NCBI GenBank assembly: GCA_000697335.1
Contig: JNEM01015335.1
Span: forward strand, 1 to 21,651
Source of the DNA: Conidiobolus incongruus B7586
Lineage: Eukaryota; Entomophthoromycota; Entomophthoromycetes; Entomophthorales; Conidiobolaceae
Direction of reading: 5' to 3'
DNA: 21,651 nt
This document shows positions 1 to 10,000 of the stretch, piece by piece. The notes beneath the pieces are model-generated. The model was not told the origin of the DNA. It searched no databases and was given only the letters and a program-made list of their open reading frames with translations. The position numbers and the translations under genes were made by a program. The first letter of the stretch is position 1. Each line of letters begins with the position of its first letter.

Positions 1-142
1 AATATATTCAAATAATATTTAATAAATGAATTTTGACTAAATTCTTTTATTTATTTATTATAATTAATAATAATTCAAAAATAAAATTGAGATGTGTATA
101 AGAGACAGAAATTAAGTTAAATAAATATTCTAAAAAATAATA
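1..142. other. AT-rich stretch interrupted by an adapter-like sequence
   Basis: No gene is visible. The only non-AT-rich part is the 19-bp Tn5 mosaic end at 90-108, listed separately. Because that sequence is foreign, the 89 bases to its left may not truly adjoin the rest of the window. Confidence 0.6.
90..108 (+). other. Tn5 mosaic end (Nextera-type adapter remnant)
   Basis: The sequence AGATGTGTATAAGAGACAG is an exact 19/19 match to the hyperactive Tn5 mosaic end used in tagmentation libraries. It stands alone inside otherwise AT-rich DNA, with no Tn5/IS50 sequence next to it and no 9-bp duplication on either side. The natural reading is an untrimmed adapter built into the assembly. Chance occurrence of this 19-mer in DNA of about 22% GC is very unlikely. 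Confidence 0.93.
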
Positions 143-524
143 TGGTCAAAAAACTAGTTTTTAAGATTCTTATATATATTTATATATAATTTATTTAATT
201 ATAAATTATATAATTAATTTAAACTTTTAAAATTATATAAATTATTTAAAAAATATTAAATTATTTAATATACTAAGTTCTTTTTTAATTCTTATTAATT
301 CTTATCTTTTCTAAGATTCTTAAGGTTATGACTATATCTTGTTAATATAATAGTATATTGGCACTACCTAAAATAAAACCTAATATATCAATGACTCATT
401 GTTTACCAAAGATTAATTAAACTTTGTTTACTATTCCACATTATATTGCCATGTTCATATGTCACGTTATTTTATATTAAGTCTTCCTTTGCACTATATT
501 GGACTTGTTACCACTATGCTTACA
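143..524 (+). repeat. Solo LTR, old, of the same family as LTR-A and LTR-B
   Basis: This 382-bp segment aligns along its whole length with the 398-bp LTRs of the Ty3/gypsy-type elements further right: a start like TGGTCAAAAAACTAG, the shared internal block around GGCACTACCTAA, and an end like TACCACTATGCTTACA. It begins TG and ends CA, and AATA abuts both ends (139-142 and 525-528), so it fits an LTR-LTR recombination remnant. There is no internal region. It is visibly more diverged from LTR-A and LTR-B than these are from each other, so it is older or from another subfamily. Confidence 0.85.
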
Positions 525-695
525 AATATTATATTTTATATTTTATTTTTATTTTTCATCTTATCTTATCAATTTAAATATTCTTTTGATTTTTTTAAAG
601 GTATTCAAGGATAATATAAATTACTAATAAATTACTAATTTAAAAATGTTCATTGATTTTTCCATCTGGAATTAACAAATATAAAATATATTTTA
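525..695. other. AT-rich spacer downstream of the AlkB-type gene
   Basis: This is the 3' flank of the minus-strand gene. An AATAAA on the minus strand overlaps the stop region (about 697-692) and could serve in polyadenylation. Nothing else is recognised. Confidence 0.4.
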
Positions 696-2010
696 TTATT
701 GTAGTTCTGAGTTCTTATTAAATGATCTAATATACTCATCATCATATATATCACTTAGCTCAAACCATTTAAAAAAGCCGCATCCTTGGTTCAATTCTCC
801 ACTGCCCTTTTGACACTGCCAAAAATATTTACCATTATTAGGTCCCTGTTTGAATACGCAACTGAGAGAACATCCAATGTTGCAATCACACTGAACTATT
901 TTATCAGGACCGAATTCAACAGGATATCGTCTAAAGGTAATATTGATTCTCTGACATAGTATATCGTCATTATAAGGAGTAACAATTGTTTGAGGCAAAA
1001 CTGCATGTTTCCATTGCTCTTGCATCGGTGGATACATAATGATAACACTGTTGTGAGGAAGAGGAATGTGGTATACAGTATGTTTAGAATCTTCTGCGAC
1101 TTTACGAATTCGAAATGTTCTCGTTGCTCCAAGACTCCAGGATGCAATGATTGGTTTGAGACCTAAATGTGACATCTTAAAAAATTAAATAAAAGTAATA
1201 TCAAAAGAACTAAAATATAGTACATTATCACTGTGCCAGCCTACAGATTGCGATCCATCTTTATATAAATTAATCACAGCTGCATTGCATTCCCAATCCT
1301 TACCGTAATTGAAATAGTCATCCTTGCTACAAAAAGACAATTGTTAAATCTAAATTCTTATACATGGTATCAGAGATTTACCTTATAAACTCGCTTTTGT
1401 ATTTATTTACCAGATCATTGATCAGATTTTTAGAGTTCTCAACAGATTGTGGAAGTTTTCTGATATTGACATCTCTACCATTGAATTGATAAGTCCCTTC
1501 GGGAAATTCTGACTCGATAGTTGATTTATACAATTGACTGTAATGATTAGATTCAACTTGCCGGTCAAACATATACCACTTGGGTTTATTAAATTGCTTA
1601 CTCTCTTCTAGACAATCCTTGAGCACTTGTTCAGCTAATTCCTTAGGCATAGCATTCAAAATCAATTTACAGGGTGTCAAAACCTGAATCCTATCAGGTT
1701 CAAAAAGAGTAACCGATTTAGGTTGATAATTATTTGGAATATTATAAGGTTTGTATTCAGAATTATTGTGTTTAGCTTTAGAAGATTGACCAGGTTTAAA
1801 AAATTGATTAATACTTAATTGTTTATTCTTTTTATTAATTTGATTTAAATTAAATTTTTTATCATTTTCATTTAAAATAAAATTTATTGTTTCTTCTAAA
1901 GATTTTTTACCGTGTTTAATATATAATTCCTCTAATTGTTTTATTGGAATTTCTTGAAATATTTCAGTTAGTTGAGCTAATATTGAATCTAAAGTTTGTT
2001 GATCTTTCAT
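696..2010 (-). CDS. CUE domain / AlkB-type 2OG-Fe(II) dioxygenase / GRF zinc finger protein, three exons
   Basis: Likely repairs alkylated DNA bases by oxidative demethylation in the nucleus. Exons: 2010-1382, 1326-1224, 1175-696; the spliced frame is continuous and gives 403 residues. Residues about 8-50 resemble a ubiquitin-binding CUE domain. Residues 64-71 (QLSINQFF) are a textbook PCNA-interacting PIP-box. The AlkB fold follows: NAAVINLY (224-231), VGWHSD with Fe ligands H241 and D243, SLGATRTF (258-265), the distal ligand candidate H301 in WKH, and RINITFR (R320, R326), the 2-oxoglutarate-binding RxNxTxR signature. A GRF-type zinc finger is at about 340-382 (C342, GPN at 355-357, C365, C376, FFKW). 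The order matches fungal CUE-AlkB-GRF proteins, and nothing essential is missing. It is divergent from the GPI-type gene across a 637-bp spacer. The family is secure; the substrate is inferred. Confidence 0.93.
1176..1223 (-). other. Intron 2 of the AlkB-type gene
   Basis: A 48-nt intron lying between codons, with donor GTACTA and acceptor TTTTTTAAG. It separates GWHSDN from MSHLGLKP, which are contiguous in the family. Retention gives an in-frame stop. The AAG acceptor is less common than TAG/CAG, but no better AG gives the conserved protein. Confidence 0.85.
1327..1381 (-). other. Intron 1 of the AlkB-type gene
   Basis: A 55-nt intron with donor GTAAAT and a pyrimidine-rich acceptor ending TTTTTGTAG. 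Exon 1 ends two bases into a codon (AG) and exon 2 supplies the C, making Ser210. Without splicing the frame stops at once. TTTAAC about 20 nt before the acceptor is a possible branch point. Confidence 0.88.
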
Positions 2011-2647
2011 TATTGAAGATGATTACACCAATTTTTGAATTTATTTAAATTCTTTTTTGGCGATTATGATTTGGATGATAATAGCGTAATAGTATTAAAT
2101 TAAATTATGGGTTTTATTTGATTTATATTAGTAATCATATTTCTTATATTATCATTATTTAATTTAATTCAAATAAATTACCCTGAACAAATTAGAATTT
2201 AATAAATAAAAATAAATTGAAATCATTCTTAAGTTGAATCAATAAAAAAAAGATTAAATGCTTGATACACTATCAAAATAACTGAAACAACCTAAAATTC
2301 ATATCACTATTTTAATCAAAATATCGACATTGTATCTATTCAATTAACAGTAAGGGGAAAATGCTAATGTTAGAATATTGTATTTAGCTACATCTAAATC
2401 TTATATTGCATGTGATTAGGATGAGTTCAATTGTTATTAAGTTTATTTCTAATTTTAGTGTGGTTTCTCCACATTAAATTAATCTTTTTGAAGTATTTGA
2501 TACTAATTAATTCATGTGATAGTTTACCTAGACTCAATTAGTGTACATCATCTAAAATAATTCTACTGACTATAAAAGACTCCCTTTAGCTCACTTATAT
2601 CGGTATTATTCATTAATTGATTCATTCGTTTGCATTCCGTAGTCGTC
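2011..2647. promoter_or_regulatory. Divergent intergenic promoter region
   Basis: This 637-bp spacer separates two head-to-head genes, so it must hold both promoters. Visible sites are a TATA box at 2571-2578, a CCCCT/AGGGG stress-element-like core at 2353-2357 (AGGGG), and a perfect 5-bp inverted repeat TGTGG-TTTCT-CCACA at 2459-2473. No clear TATA box is seen for the minus-strand gene. The binding factors are unknown and the short sites could be chance. Confidence 0.5.
2571..2578 (+). promoter_or_regulatory. TATA box of the GPI-type gene
   Basis: TATAAAAG lies about 70 nt upstream of the ATG at 2648, a spacing that leaves a short 5' leader. It is a full consensus TATA in the right place for a strongly transcribed structural gene. 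Confidence 0.7.
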
Positions 2648-3082
2648 ATGAAAATCAATACTTGCTTAATTTTATTCTCAGCTGTTGCTACCGTTTTTGC
2701 GGCTGATGCCGCTGCTGCTGCAACTACCAGTGCTGCTGCTGCATCTGCAACCGCAACCGGAACTGCTGGGTTATCTAATGCTGGAGGTGCTACCACCGGA
2801 TCAGCTGGGGCTGGAACTGCTGGTGGTTTAGCTGGCAATAGTACTGCTTCAGCTAATAATTCCACCGTCGCTGGAAGCAACAATTCTACTTCAACCAATA
2901 GCACTTCAAGTTCCGACACCAATACCAGTGGTAAGAGCAGTGGTAGTGGAAAAGCATCCACCGCCACGGGCAAATCTTCCAGTCCATCAACCATTGCATC
3001 CATATCCTCAGCAGACCAAAATATGGTTGCAGTTTCAAGCGTTACGGTGTTGTTAACTACAGCATTCTTATTCCTTCAATAA
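2648..3082 (+). CDS. Secreted, GPI-anchored-type Ala/Ser/Thr-rich cell-surface protein
   Basis: A 144-residue protein of the kind fungi attach to the plasma membrane or wall. The first ATG in frame is 2648; the reading frame extends 18 bases upstream only from a TTG. Residues 1-18 form a signal peptide (basic start, hydrophobic core, cleavage after VFA). Residues 19-115 are low-complexity Ala, Ser, Thr, Gly and Asn, likely heavily O-glycosylated, with N-glycosylation sequons near N64, N71, N79, N84 and N92. Residues 126-144 are a hydrophobic C-terminal tail after small residues (SISSAD, 118-123), the layout of a GPI attachment signal. There are no Cys after the signal and no enzyme domain. 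A TATA box lies upstream and AATAAA follows the stop by 28 nt. The segment is far richer in GC than its surroundings. I recognise no specific family. Confidence 0.88.
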   Translation: MKINTCLILFSAVATVFAADAAAAATTSAAAASATATGTAGLSNAGGATTGSAGAGTAGGLAGNSTASANNSTVAGSNNSTSTNSTSSSDTNTSGKSSGSGKASTATGKSSSPSTIASISSADQNMVAVSSVTVLLTTAFLFLQ

Positions 3083-3110
3083 TTCACAATTTCATAGATA
3101 TATTTCTACT

Positions 3111-3116
3111 AATAAA
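3111..3116 (+). terminator. Polyadenylation signal of the GPI-type gene
   Basis: A consensus AATAAA begins 28 nt after the TAA stop, in a suitable place to direct 3' end formation. Confidence 0.5.
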
Positions 3117-3952
3117 TTCACCTAATATCACTGTAGTTTTCCAACATTACATATATTAATATTTTCGTCAATATTTTAAATTCAAATATTTGAGATGAGA
3201 ATGTGTTGGAGATTAATAAGAAATATACCTCAAGCTACAGCTGTTTAACATCAATATATTAAAATACATATTACTATAAATAATACATAATTAAAGAATT
3301 CTTTAAAATAAAAAATCAAATATCGATATTGAAAATAATCCTATTTAATTTTATTATTACTGATAATATTTGATTAGAAGTTATACATAAAATGTTTAAA
3401 AATTTGGTGAAAATAAATTTTGATAAATACAATTACTAAATTTCATCTATTGATATATATAAAATTTTTTTATCAAAATTAATTGAAATTATTAAATTTA
3501 ATATTTTTGAAATTTAAATTAAAAAAATAGTAAATTTTATAATAAAATCTTTTTTGATATATTTTTGAAAATTTATAAATATATTATTGTAATTAATTAT
3601 TTTATTACCTATTACTAAATATAATTAATTTTCATAACTTTAAAAATTATCCAAATATTAGTATTTGATGATATTTAAAATTATTTACAACTATAATAGT
3701 ATAATTTACATATTAAAATAGATATTTAATTGAATAAAAAAATTTTATAAATTTAAAGAACAAAATGTAGACATAGAAAACAATAAAGTGATTAAAAATA
3801 TTACTCTTCAAATAATAATAATAGTTGCTTTGAAAATTATTTTATATTTTTAATGAGATTAAAGTAGTGAAAATCGGAAATAAGTTTTTGACTATTTTAT
3901 TTTTCAGTTTAAAAAAGAAATTTAAAAATAGGAATTGAATAGACTTTAACAA
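3117..3952. other. AT-rich spacer between the GPI-type gene and the tRNA gene
   Basis: No reading frame, RNA or clear repeat is recognised in these 836 bases. The only less AT-rich patch is about 3193-3245 (GAGATGAGAATGTGTTGGAG onward). It looks like single-copy spacer and has no counterpart elsewhere in the window. Confidence 0.5.
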
Positions 3953-4025
3953 GGTTCCATGGCCAAATGGATAAGGCGCTTGACTACGGATCAAGAGATT
4001 CCAGGTTCGATCCCTGGTGGAATCG
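3953..4025 (+). tRNA. tRNA-Arg (anticodon ACG)
   Basis: A complete 73-nt cloverleaf with no intron. The acceptor stem GGTTCCA (3953-3959) pairs with TGGAATC (4018-4024) with one G-T wobble, and the discriminator base is G. The D stem is 3962-3964/3975-3977. The anticodon stem CTTGA/TCAAG encloses the loop CTACGGA with anticodon ACG at 3986-3988. The T stem CCAGG/CCTGG encloses TTCGATC. The internal Pol III promoter is intact: A box TGGCCAAATGG (3960-3970) and B box GGTTCGATCCC (4004-4014). ACG is normally edited to ICG and reads CGU, CGC and CGA. It is fully conserved despite its AT-rich setting. Confidence 0.97.
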
Positions 4026-4030
4026 ATAAC

Positions 4031-4035
4031 TTTTT
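4031..4035 (+). terminator. Pol III terminator of tRNA-Arg
   Basis: A run of five T residues starts six bases after the mature tRNA end, the usual RNA polymerase III stop. Confidence 0.8.
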
Positions 4036-4683
4036 ACAATATCATTTTCTATTATTATTTTTTCAATTATTTTTGAACTTGATATGAAATACATATATAT
4101 ATATTTATAATCATAATATATTATCCAAAAATTAAAACTTTAATTAAATAAACTCTCAATTTTGAATATATTTTTAGAATAATATTTATCTTTATATATA
4201 TTCTAATATTTATATTATTATTCAAAAAATTGTCTATAATTAACATGCTTAATATTTTTTATTAAAATCAAAAATGATTGATATAATAATAACAGATATC
4301 ATAATATTTATTAAATAATATCATCCAATATTTGATTAAAATTAAATATCTATATCTTTTAAATATATTCTAATATTAATATTCATAAACTATTTAAATT
4401 TACTAGAATATATTAAATTTATTTTTTTTATTATATTGTTTAAACTCTAAAAATTTATAAGATGAATTTTTTATATATCCATTAATTTTTTTCAATAATT
4501 TTTAATATTAAACTTTAAAATTTATATAATTAAATTATAATTTAATTTTATATTTAAATTTATATATAATTTTATATAAATAGTTTTTAAATAATATAAA
4601 TTAAATTGAATTTGAAAATATAGAAAATTTTTTAATTTCTGAATTTTTAAAAATATTATTAGTTTTAATTGATAAAATATATA
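4036..4683. other. AT-rich spacer between the tRNA gene and the transposon nest
   Basis: About 650 bases of nearly pure A/T runs with no frame, RNA or repeat I recognise. The right end is the TA target of Tc1-A. Confidence 0.5.
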
Positions 4684-4948
4684 TACACTAGCTTGCAAAA
4701 GTGAGTTATAAAATAAAAATCATTTATATATTTACTTGTAACTTAAACAATTCTTAATAAAATTAATTTAAATGAAAATATATAATTAAAGTATATTACT
4801 TGATTATAATAAGTTATATTTAATTATATTTAATATATTATTAGTTGATATATCAAATCTTGAATTTTAAATAAGATAAGTCATAAATTTATAAGTTTAA
4901 AAGTTAAAAAAATAAAATAAAAATTACTTAAATTTTTTTTATTAAATT

Positions 4949-4973
4949 ATATATATATATATATATATATATA
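4949..4973. repeat. (AT)n microsatellite inside Tc1-A
   Basis: About 25 bases of uninterrupted AT dinucleotide between the left inner repeat and the transposase of Tc1-A. The matching place in Tc1-B is where LTR-B and Tc1-C are found. Confidence 0.9.
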
Positions 4974-5346
4974 CACTAATATTATTATTGTAAATTATTA
5001 TTTTAAATAATATTACTATTAAAATACTTAAATCCCTCTTTAAAAAGATTCACTTATATATTAATCAACTTTATAGTAAAGGTAAATTAACTTATAAAAT
5101 TATTAGAATTATTAATGTTAGTTAATTTATTATAATTAAAACTATTAAAAACTATAGTAAAAATATATTTAAACTTAAATTTAAGTATATTAAGATTATA
5201 AATAAATATGATAAAAAGTATATTTATAGGTTAGTTAATATAAATAAATATAACACTATTATAAAAATATAGAAAAAATTATAAGATTATATAAGAATAT
5301 TAGTGAGTACTAATACTATTATATGTTTTTTATATTATAATAGATA

Positions 5347-5351
5347 TTACT
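5347..5351. repeat. Left target-site duplication of LTR-A (TTACT)
   Basis: TTACT directly before the LTR (5347-5351) is repeated directly after the other LTR (11067-11071). The corresponding uninterrupted place in Tc1-B, around 20809-20828, has one copy of the aligned sequence, which confirms insertion into Tc1-A. Confidence 0.9.
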
Positions 5352-5749
5352 TGTTAAGAGACTAGTTCTCTAAATTCTTATATACACTTTCATATAATCC
5401 AATTAACTATAAATTATATGATTAATTTATACTTATATAGTTAAATTAATTGTATAAATAGTATTAAATTATCTAATAAACTAGGTTCCTCTTTTTCCCT
5501 CTCAATTCTTACTATTTTTTACTTTTACACTATTTTTAAGATTGAGACTATATTCTATCAATATTATAGGATATTAGCACTACCTAATATAAATTAATAT
5601 ATCAGTGATCCATCCTAGTTTAAAGCTTAATTAAACTTTGTTTACACTTGCACACTACAGCCACATTATATTACTATGTTCTACACCACACTACTTTTAT
5701 ATTAAGTCTTCCTCTACACTATATTAGTTTAACTACCACTATGTTTATA
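5352..5749 (+). repeat. 5' LTR of LTR-A
   Basis: 398 bp, beginning TGTTAAGAGACTAG and ending CTTATA. It matches the 3' LTR end to end without gaps. Confidence 0.93.
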
Positions 5750-5761
5750 TAGTAACAGCAA
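5750..5761 (+). other. Candidate primer-binding site of LTR-A
   Basis: Directly after the 5' LTR, the sequence resembles the TGGTA... complement of a tRNA 3' CCA end, and LTR-B has a clearer version at the same place. The tRNA used cannot be fixed from here; an initiator-Met-like tRNA is one possibility. Confidence 0.55.
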
Positions 5762-5879
5762 CAAAACTGTTAAAAAACCTACTAGAAATTAATAACTACT
5801 TGTATTTAACTTATTTATTACTATTTTAAATTTTATTTATAATTTATTTCATTCAAATTTAACACTATACACTATAATA

Positions 5880-7000
5880 CCACTAAAAAAGGAGATACCC
5901 TCATATTATTTTAATGATGATAGCAACTTAATTACTAAGTAAATCTAAGACTTTAATCCCTAAAAGTTTACTACCCTCTAAGAAGCTTATATTAGACAAC
6001 TTTTGATTGAAAAAAACATGTTTTAAAGAGCTTAAATCTAATAAACAAGCTACTTTACTATAGTTAATGCATTAAACCACCTCCTTAGTATTTTTAAAGA
6101 CAAACTAACTACTTATAATAATTTAAAAAACCTTTACAAGCTTGAAAACTACTTTAAAAACATGAAGAATTACCTTGATTTAATTCTTGATAAAGATCTA
6201 GAGAATATCTTTAAATTAGCCACTTCTTTTTTGGAAAAATCTGTTTATACTTGGTAGTTAACTCATTACAAGCTTAATCTTAAAGAATCTTCAAGAGGAT
6301 AGCTTACTACAAAAATATAAACTTTTGAACAATTGGAAAAAGCTTTTAAAAAGAGGTATTACCTAAAAAATCAAGTTTAATTAACAAGAGAAAAGTTTTC
6401 CTAGCTTAAATAAAAAACTTCTACAAAATAATTGATTGAGAAATTTAATAAGATATACTTAAATATACCAAATATCACTGAAGAAGAATAAATCCACAAA
6501 CTATTATAATGTCTTAATTTTCAAGTGAAGCTTTAATTAGTTAGTAGGGAACACTTTGATAATATGTTTTTTTCTGACATTTGTGATACAACAATTATAA
6601 TTGATAATATCCTTTACTCTATAATTAAATCTTCCCACCCAAAAAATTAATCTTTTAAACTTTACTCTAACCCACCTAAATCTCAAATGATAGATGTTTC
6701 TGCTTTAAAGCTTTATGAGAAAACCTTTAGTAAAGAAACTAAAGCCTACTTGAGAATAAACAAAAGTTGTTATTACTGCTAAAAGACTTAAGTTAACTAT
6801 AAAGCTAACAAATACCCTTTAAGGAAGCAACATCTGTTTAATTCTCAATAATCCCAACCTACCAACCATAAATCAAACTTGAATAATATTAATATAACCT
6901 TAGAATCACCCCTTTTACAATTAGTTAGCAGATTCTAATCTAATCTACAAAAGTTCTAACAAACCAATGATTCCACAAATTAAACTATATATACTAGAGA
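5880..7000 (+). pseudogene. gag region of LTR-A (fossil)
   Basis: By position and residual similarity this is the capsid/nucleocapsid part: a Gag-like stretch followed by a CCHC zinc-knuckle-like patch around 6760-6800. It is broken and unable to make a product. LTR-B has the collinear region at about 13690-14790. Confidence 0.65.
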
Positions 7001-10000
7001 AATCTAACTGATTAAACCACTAGAAACTAGAAATATTCTAGTAACTAATCTACCTTGTAATTCTTTACCTTTAATTATCACCCTATTGTTTGTGTTAACT
7101 AATTTTTTTATAGATACACTTGTTAGTGTTTTAATTAACTTTAGTTGTTTTAGTTATATTATCTCCTCTTTTATTACTATAAAGCTATCTTTACCTACCT
7201 AAAAAAGCAATTTAATAATTAAATATGTTAACAACTTAATAGAACAAGTATCTAGCACTATATCTAGATACCTATCATTACCCCCTAACTACTCCCAATA
7301 TATTAAATTCCTAGTTAGTAACATTGGTTACAATTTTATACTAGGTTAAAATTAGTTTGAATATCACAGTTTTATATCTATAGATATTACCCTAGAAAGC
7401 TACAAATTTATCTCTTTCACATTCCAAAAGAAATTAGTAGAATTAATCTCAAAAAATCTATATTACCCTACTATAAAATTATTAAATACTTTACCTGACA
7501 CTAACTCTACAATTGTAGCAAATAATTCTATTATTATAAGTAAAAATCAATATAAAAAGCTAATCAAAAACTTAAATAATCTATAAAGATATATATTTGT
7601 TTATTATTCATCTATTAGCACTTTATCTGTTGATTTTAATGAAGTTATATTTAATAACCACTTTTTATACAATACAGTAAGTTAATTTGTTAATGTTTTT
7701 AAACTTGTGAATAAATTACCACATAAACATAATATTAAACACAAAATTAAATTAATCCTTGGTACACAACTATACTTAAAGCTTACTTACCATTTATCTC
7801 CTGAATAATACTAAACCTTGAAAGAAGAAATCTAAAAACTACTTGAAAATGGGTACATTAGACTTTTTTTTTCACTATAAAGATTTCTAATCTTTTTTGT
7901 ATAAAAGGCTAATGGTGGTTAGAGACTATACATTGATAACTATGTTTTAAACTCTAAAACTATCAAGGATAAAACTTTATTACTAAACCTATATAATGTT
8001 AAGGATAGACTACTTAGATCAATTATATTTATTAAACTAGATGTTAAGAATAGATATTACAACATTAGAGTTGAAGAAAACTCTATCCCTTTAACTACTT
8101 TCAACACTCTTTTAAGCTACTATAAATTTACTGTTATAAACTTTAAATTGTATAATGCTCTTGTAACTTTTATTTAATTTATTAATTCCCTTTTCAACCT
8201 TGTTTTTAATAACTTTATTATCACCTACCTTGATAATATCTTGATCTATTTAAAAACTAAAGAAGAATATATTTAACATGTTAATTAAGTTTTACAAATT
8301 ATTCAAGAATATAAATTACCTTTGAAACTATCAAAATATATCTTTAGTGCCTTTTCTATCCCTTTCTATAATTATATTGTTTCCTCTTAAAGAATTAGTA
8401 TTGATCTAACTAAACTCAATGGTGTTAAAGCTTTTACTATACCTATAAACAAAGATTAACTTATGTTTATACTTAGATTATTAAATTACTTCAAAGATTT
8501 CATTGATTCTTTTGCTGAACTTACTGCTTTTCTTACTAATTTCTTAAAGAAAAACTCTTTTTTTTGAATAAACCCCACTACACACTTTCTGCATAAATGT
8601 TTTAATTTTTTATATTACTAATGTTCTTGCTCTATTTATCTTTAATCTAAAACTACCTACTATTATTTTTACTAACTCTAGTTTTTTTGTAATTGGTGGA
8701 TAGTTAACCTAGTTTGAATTTAATTTATATTTTACCCTATAACTATAGGATAAAATAATAAATAAGGGAGAACAGGTTGAGTTTAACTTTACAAATGTTA
8801 CTTTAAAACCAATAACATTCTAGTTAAGAAAAATAAAACCAGCTGAATTGAAATACCTAGTTTATAAACAAGAACTTTTTACTTTAGTAGAAATAATCAA
8901 AAATCACTTACATTTCTTATCTTGCAATTTTTTCTTAACACTTACAGATCACAAATCACTTATCTACTTAAATACTCAGAAGCATTTATTAAGAAGATAA
9001 GTTAGATAGATTAAAACTATCCAAGCTTACCTTTTCTTTATTTAATATCTCTTAGGTTAATAAAACTATGTTGTAGATACTTTGTTAAAAAATCTTACAT
9101 ACTTACCCTTTTATTCTAATTGTAAAAATCCAGCAAATATTAACTTAATAATCATTAATGAAGGAAATAAAGAATTTATTAAATTACTTCAAGAAACACT
9201 ATTAAATAATGATTTCTTTATTTTAGTTAAAGAAGAACTCTCTAAACTATTAGAAAACTAATTAAAATATGTTAAAAGATTTAAAGTTATCAATAACTTA
9301 CTATATTATAATAATTGTCTATATATTCCTAACATTCCTAAGATTTAACAAACAATATTTAATGAATACCATAATTTACCTGTTGGAGGACATCAAAACT
9401 AGTTAAAAACCACTGAGAGGATTAAAACAAGGTATTACTAGCTTTCCCTAATTAAATCAATTCAGAAATACACTAATACCTGTGATATATGTTAAAGAAC
9501 TAAATATAATACTCAACTAAAATATGGTAAACTTATTCCCCTACAAGTCCCTAATGAAACTTAGTAATAAATCCAGCTTAATTTCATGGAAATCCCTAAA
9601 TCAACAAATAGTTATGATAACTTACTAATTACAATTGATTTATTTTCCAAATATGTTTATTTTATTCCTTGTTTCAAAACTTCTATAGTTAAAGATGTTG
9701 CACAATTGTTATTCTCTAATATCTTTACCTATTATAGAATTCCACAAACTATTATATCTGATAAAGATGTACAATTCAACTTTTAATTCTAGAAGTCACT
9801 ATCCTCTTCCTTTAAAATTAACCTAGCTATGTCTACTACCAATCATCACTAAACCAATAAACTTGTTGAAAGAACTATTAAAACCTTGAAGTAAATGATT
9901 AGAGCTTATATTAACACTAATTAGTTAAATTAGGATGCCTATATCTACTAACTCTAATATTCATTTAACACCTTTATTAATAAATCAACAGGTTTTAGCC

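Noticed and set aside
896-1147. 83-residue frame overlapping exon 3 of the AlkB-type gene in another frame
   Set aside because: The overlapping frame encodes the conserved AlkB and GRF motifs; this one has none.
2630-2647. Upstream TTG start for the GPI-type protein
   Set aside because: It would add six residues before a textbook signal peptide that begins at the ATG at 2648.
2563-3003. Long reading frame on the minus strand opposite the GPI-type gene
   Set aside because: It is the mirror of a low-complexity Ala/Ser/Thr-coding stretch. It has no signal or domain and overlaps the TATA box; the plus-strand protein has a signal peptide, sequons and GPI tail.
3190-3245. TGTTGGAGATTAATAAG as the start of a copia-type LTR
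   Set aside because: Only the first few bases resemble such LTRs. No matching end, partner LTR, target duplication or second copy is visible.
4036-4683. Further decayed transposon between the tRNA gene and Tc1-A
   Set aside because: No similarity to the other repeats in the window and no motif remains; base composition alone is not evidence.
4949-4973. AT microsatellite as a replication origin or cruciform element
   Set aside because: It is part of the Tc1 family sequence, and nothing else supports an origin.
9586-9786. Short open frame with integrase similarity as a separate or domesticated gene
   Set aside because: It lies in register inside LTR-A and is simply a surviving stretch of the fossil integrase region. 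The frames at 14797-14991 and 17422-17613 in LTR-B have the same explanation.
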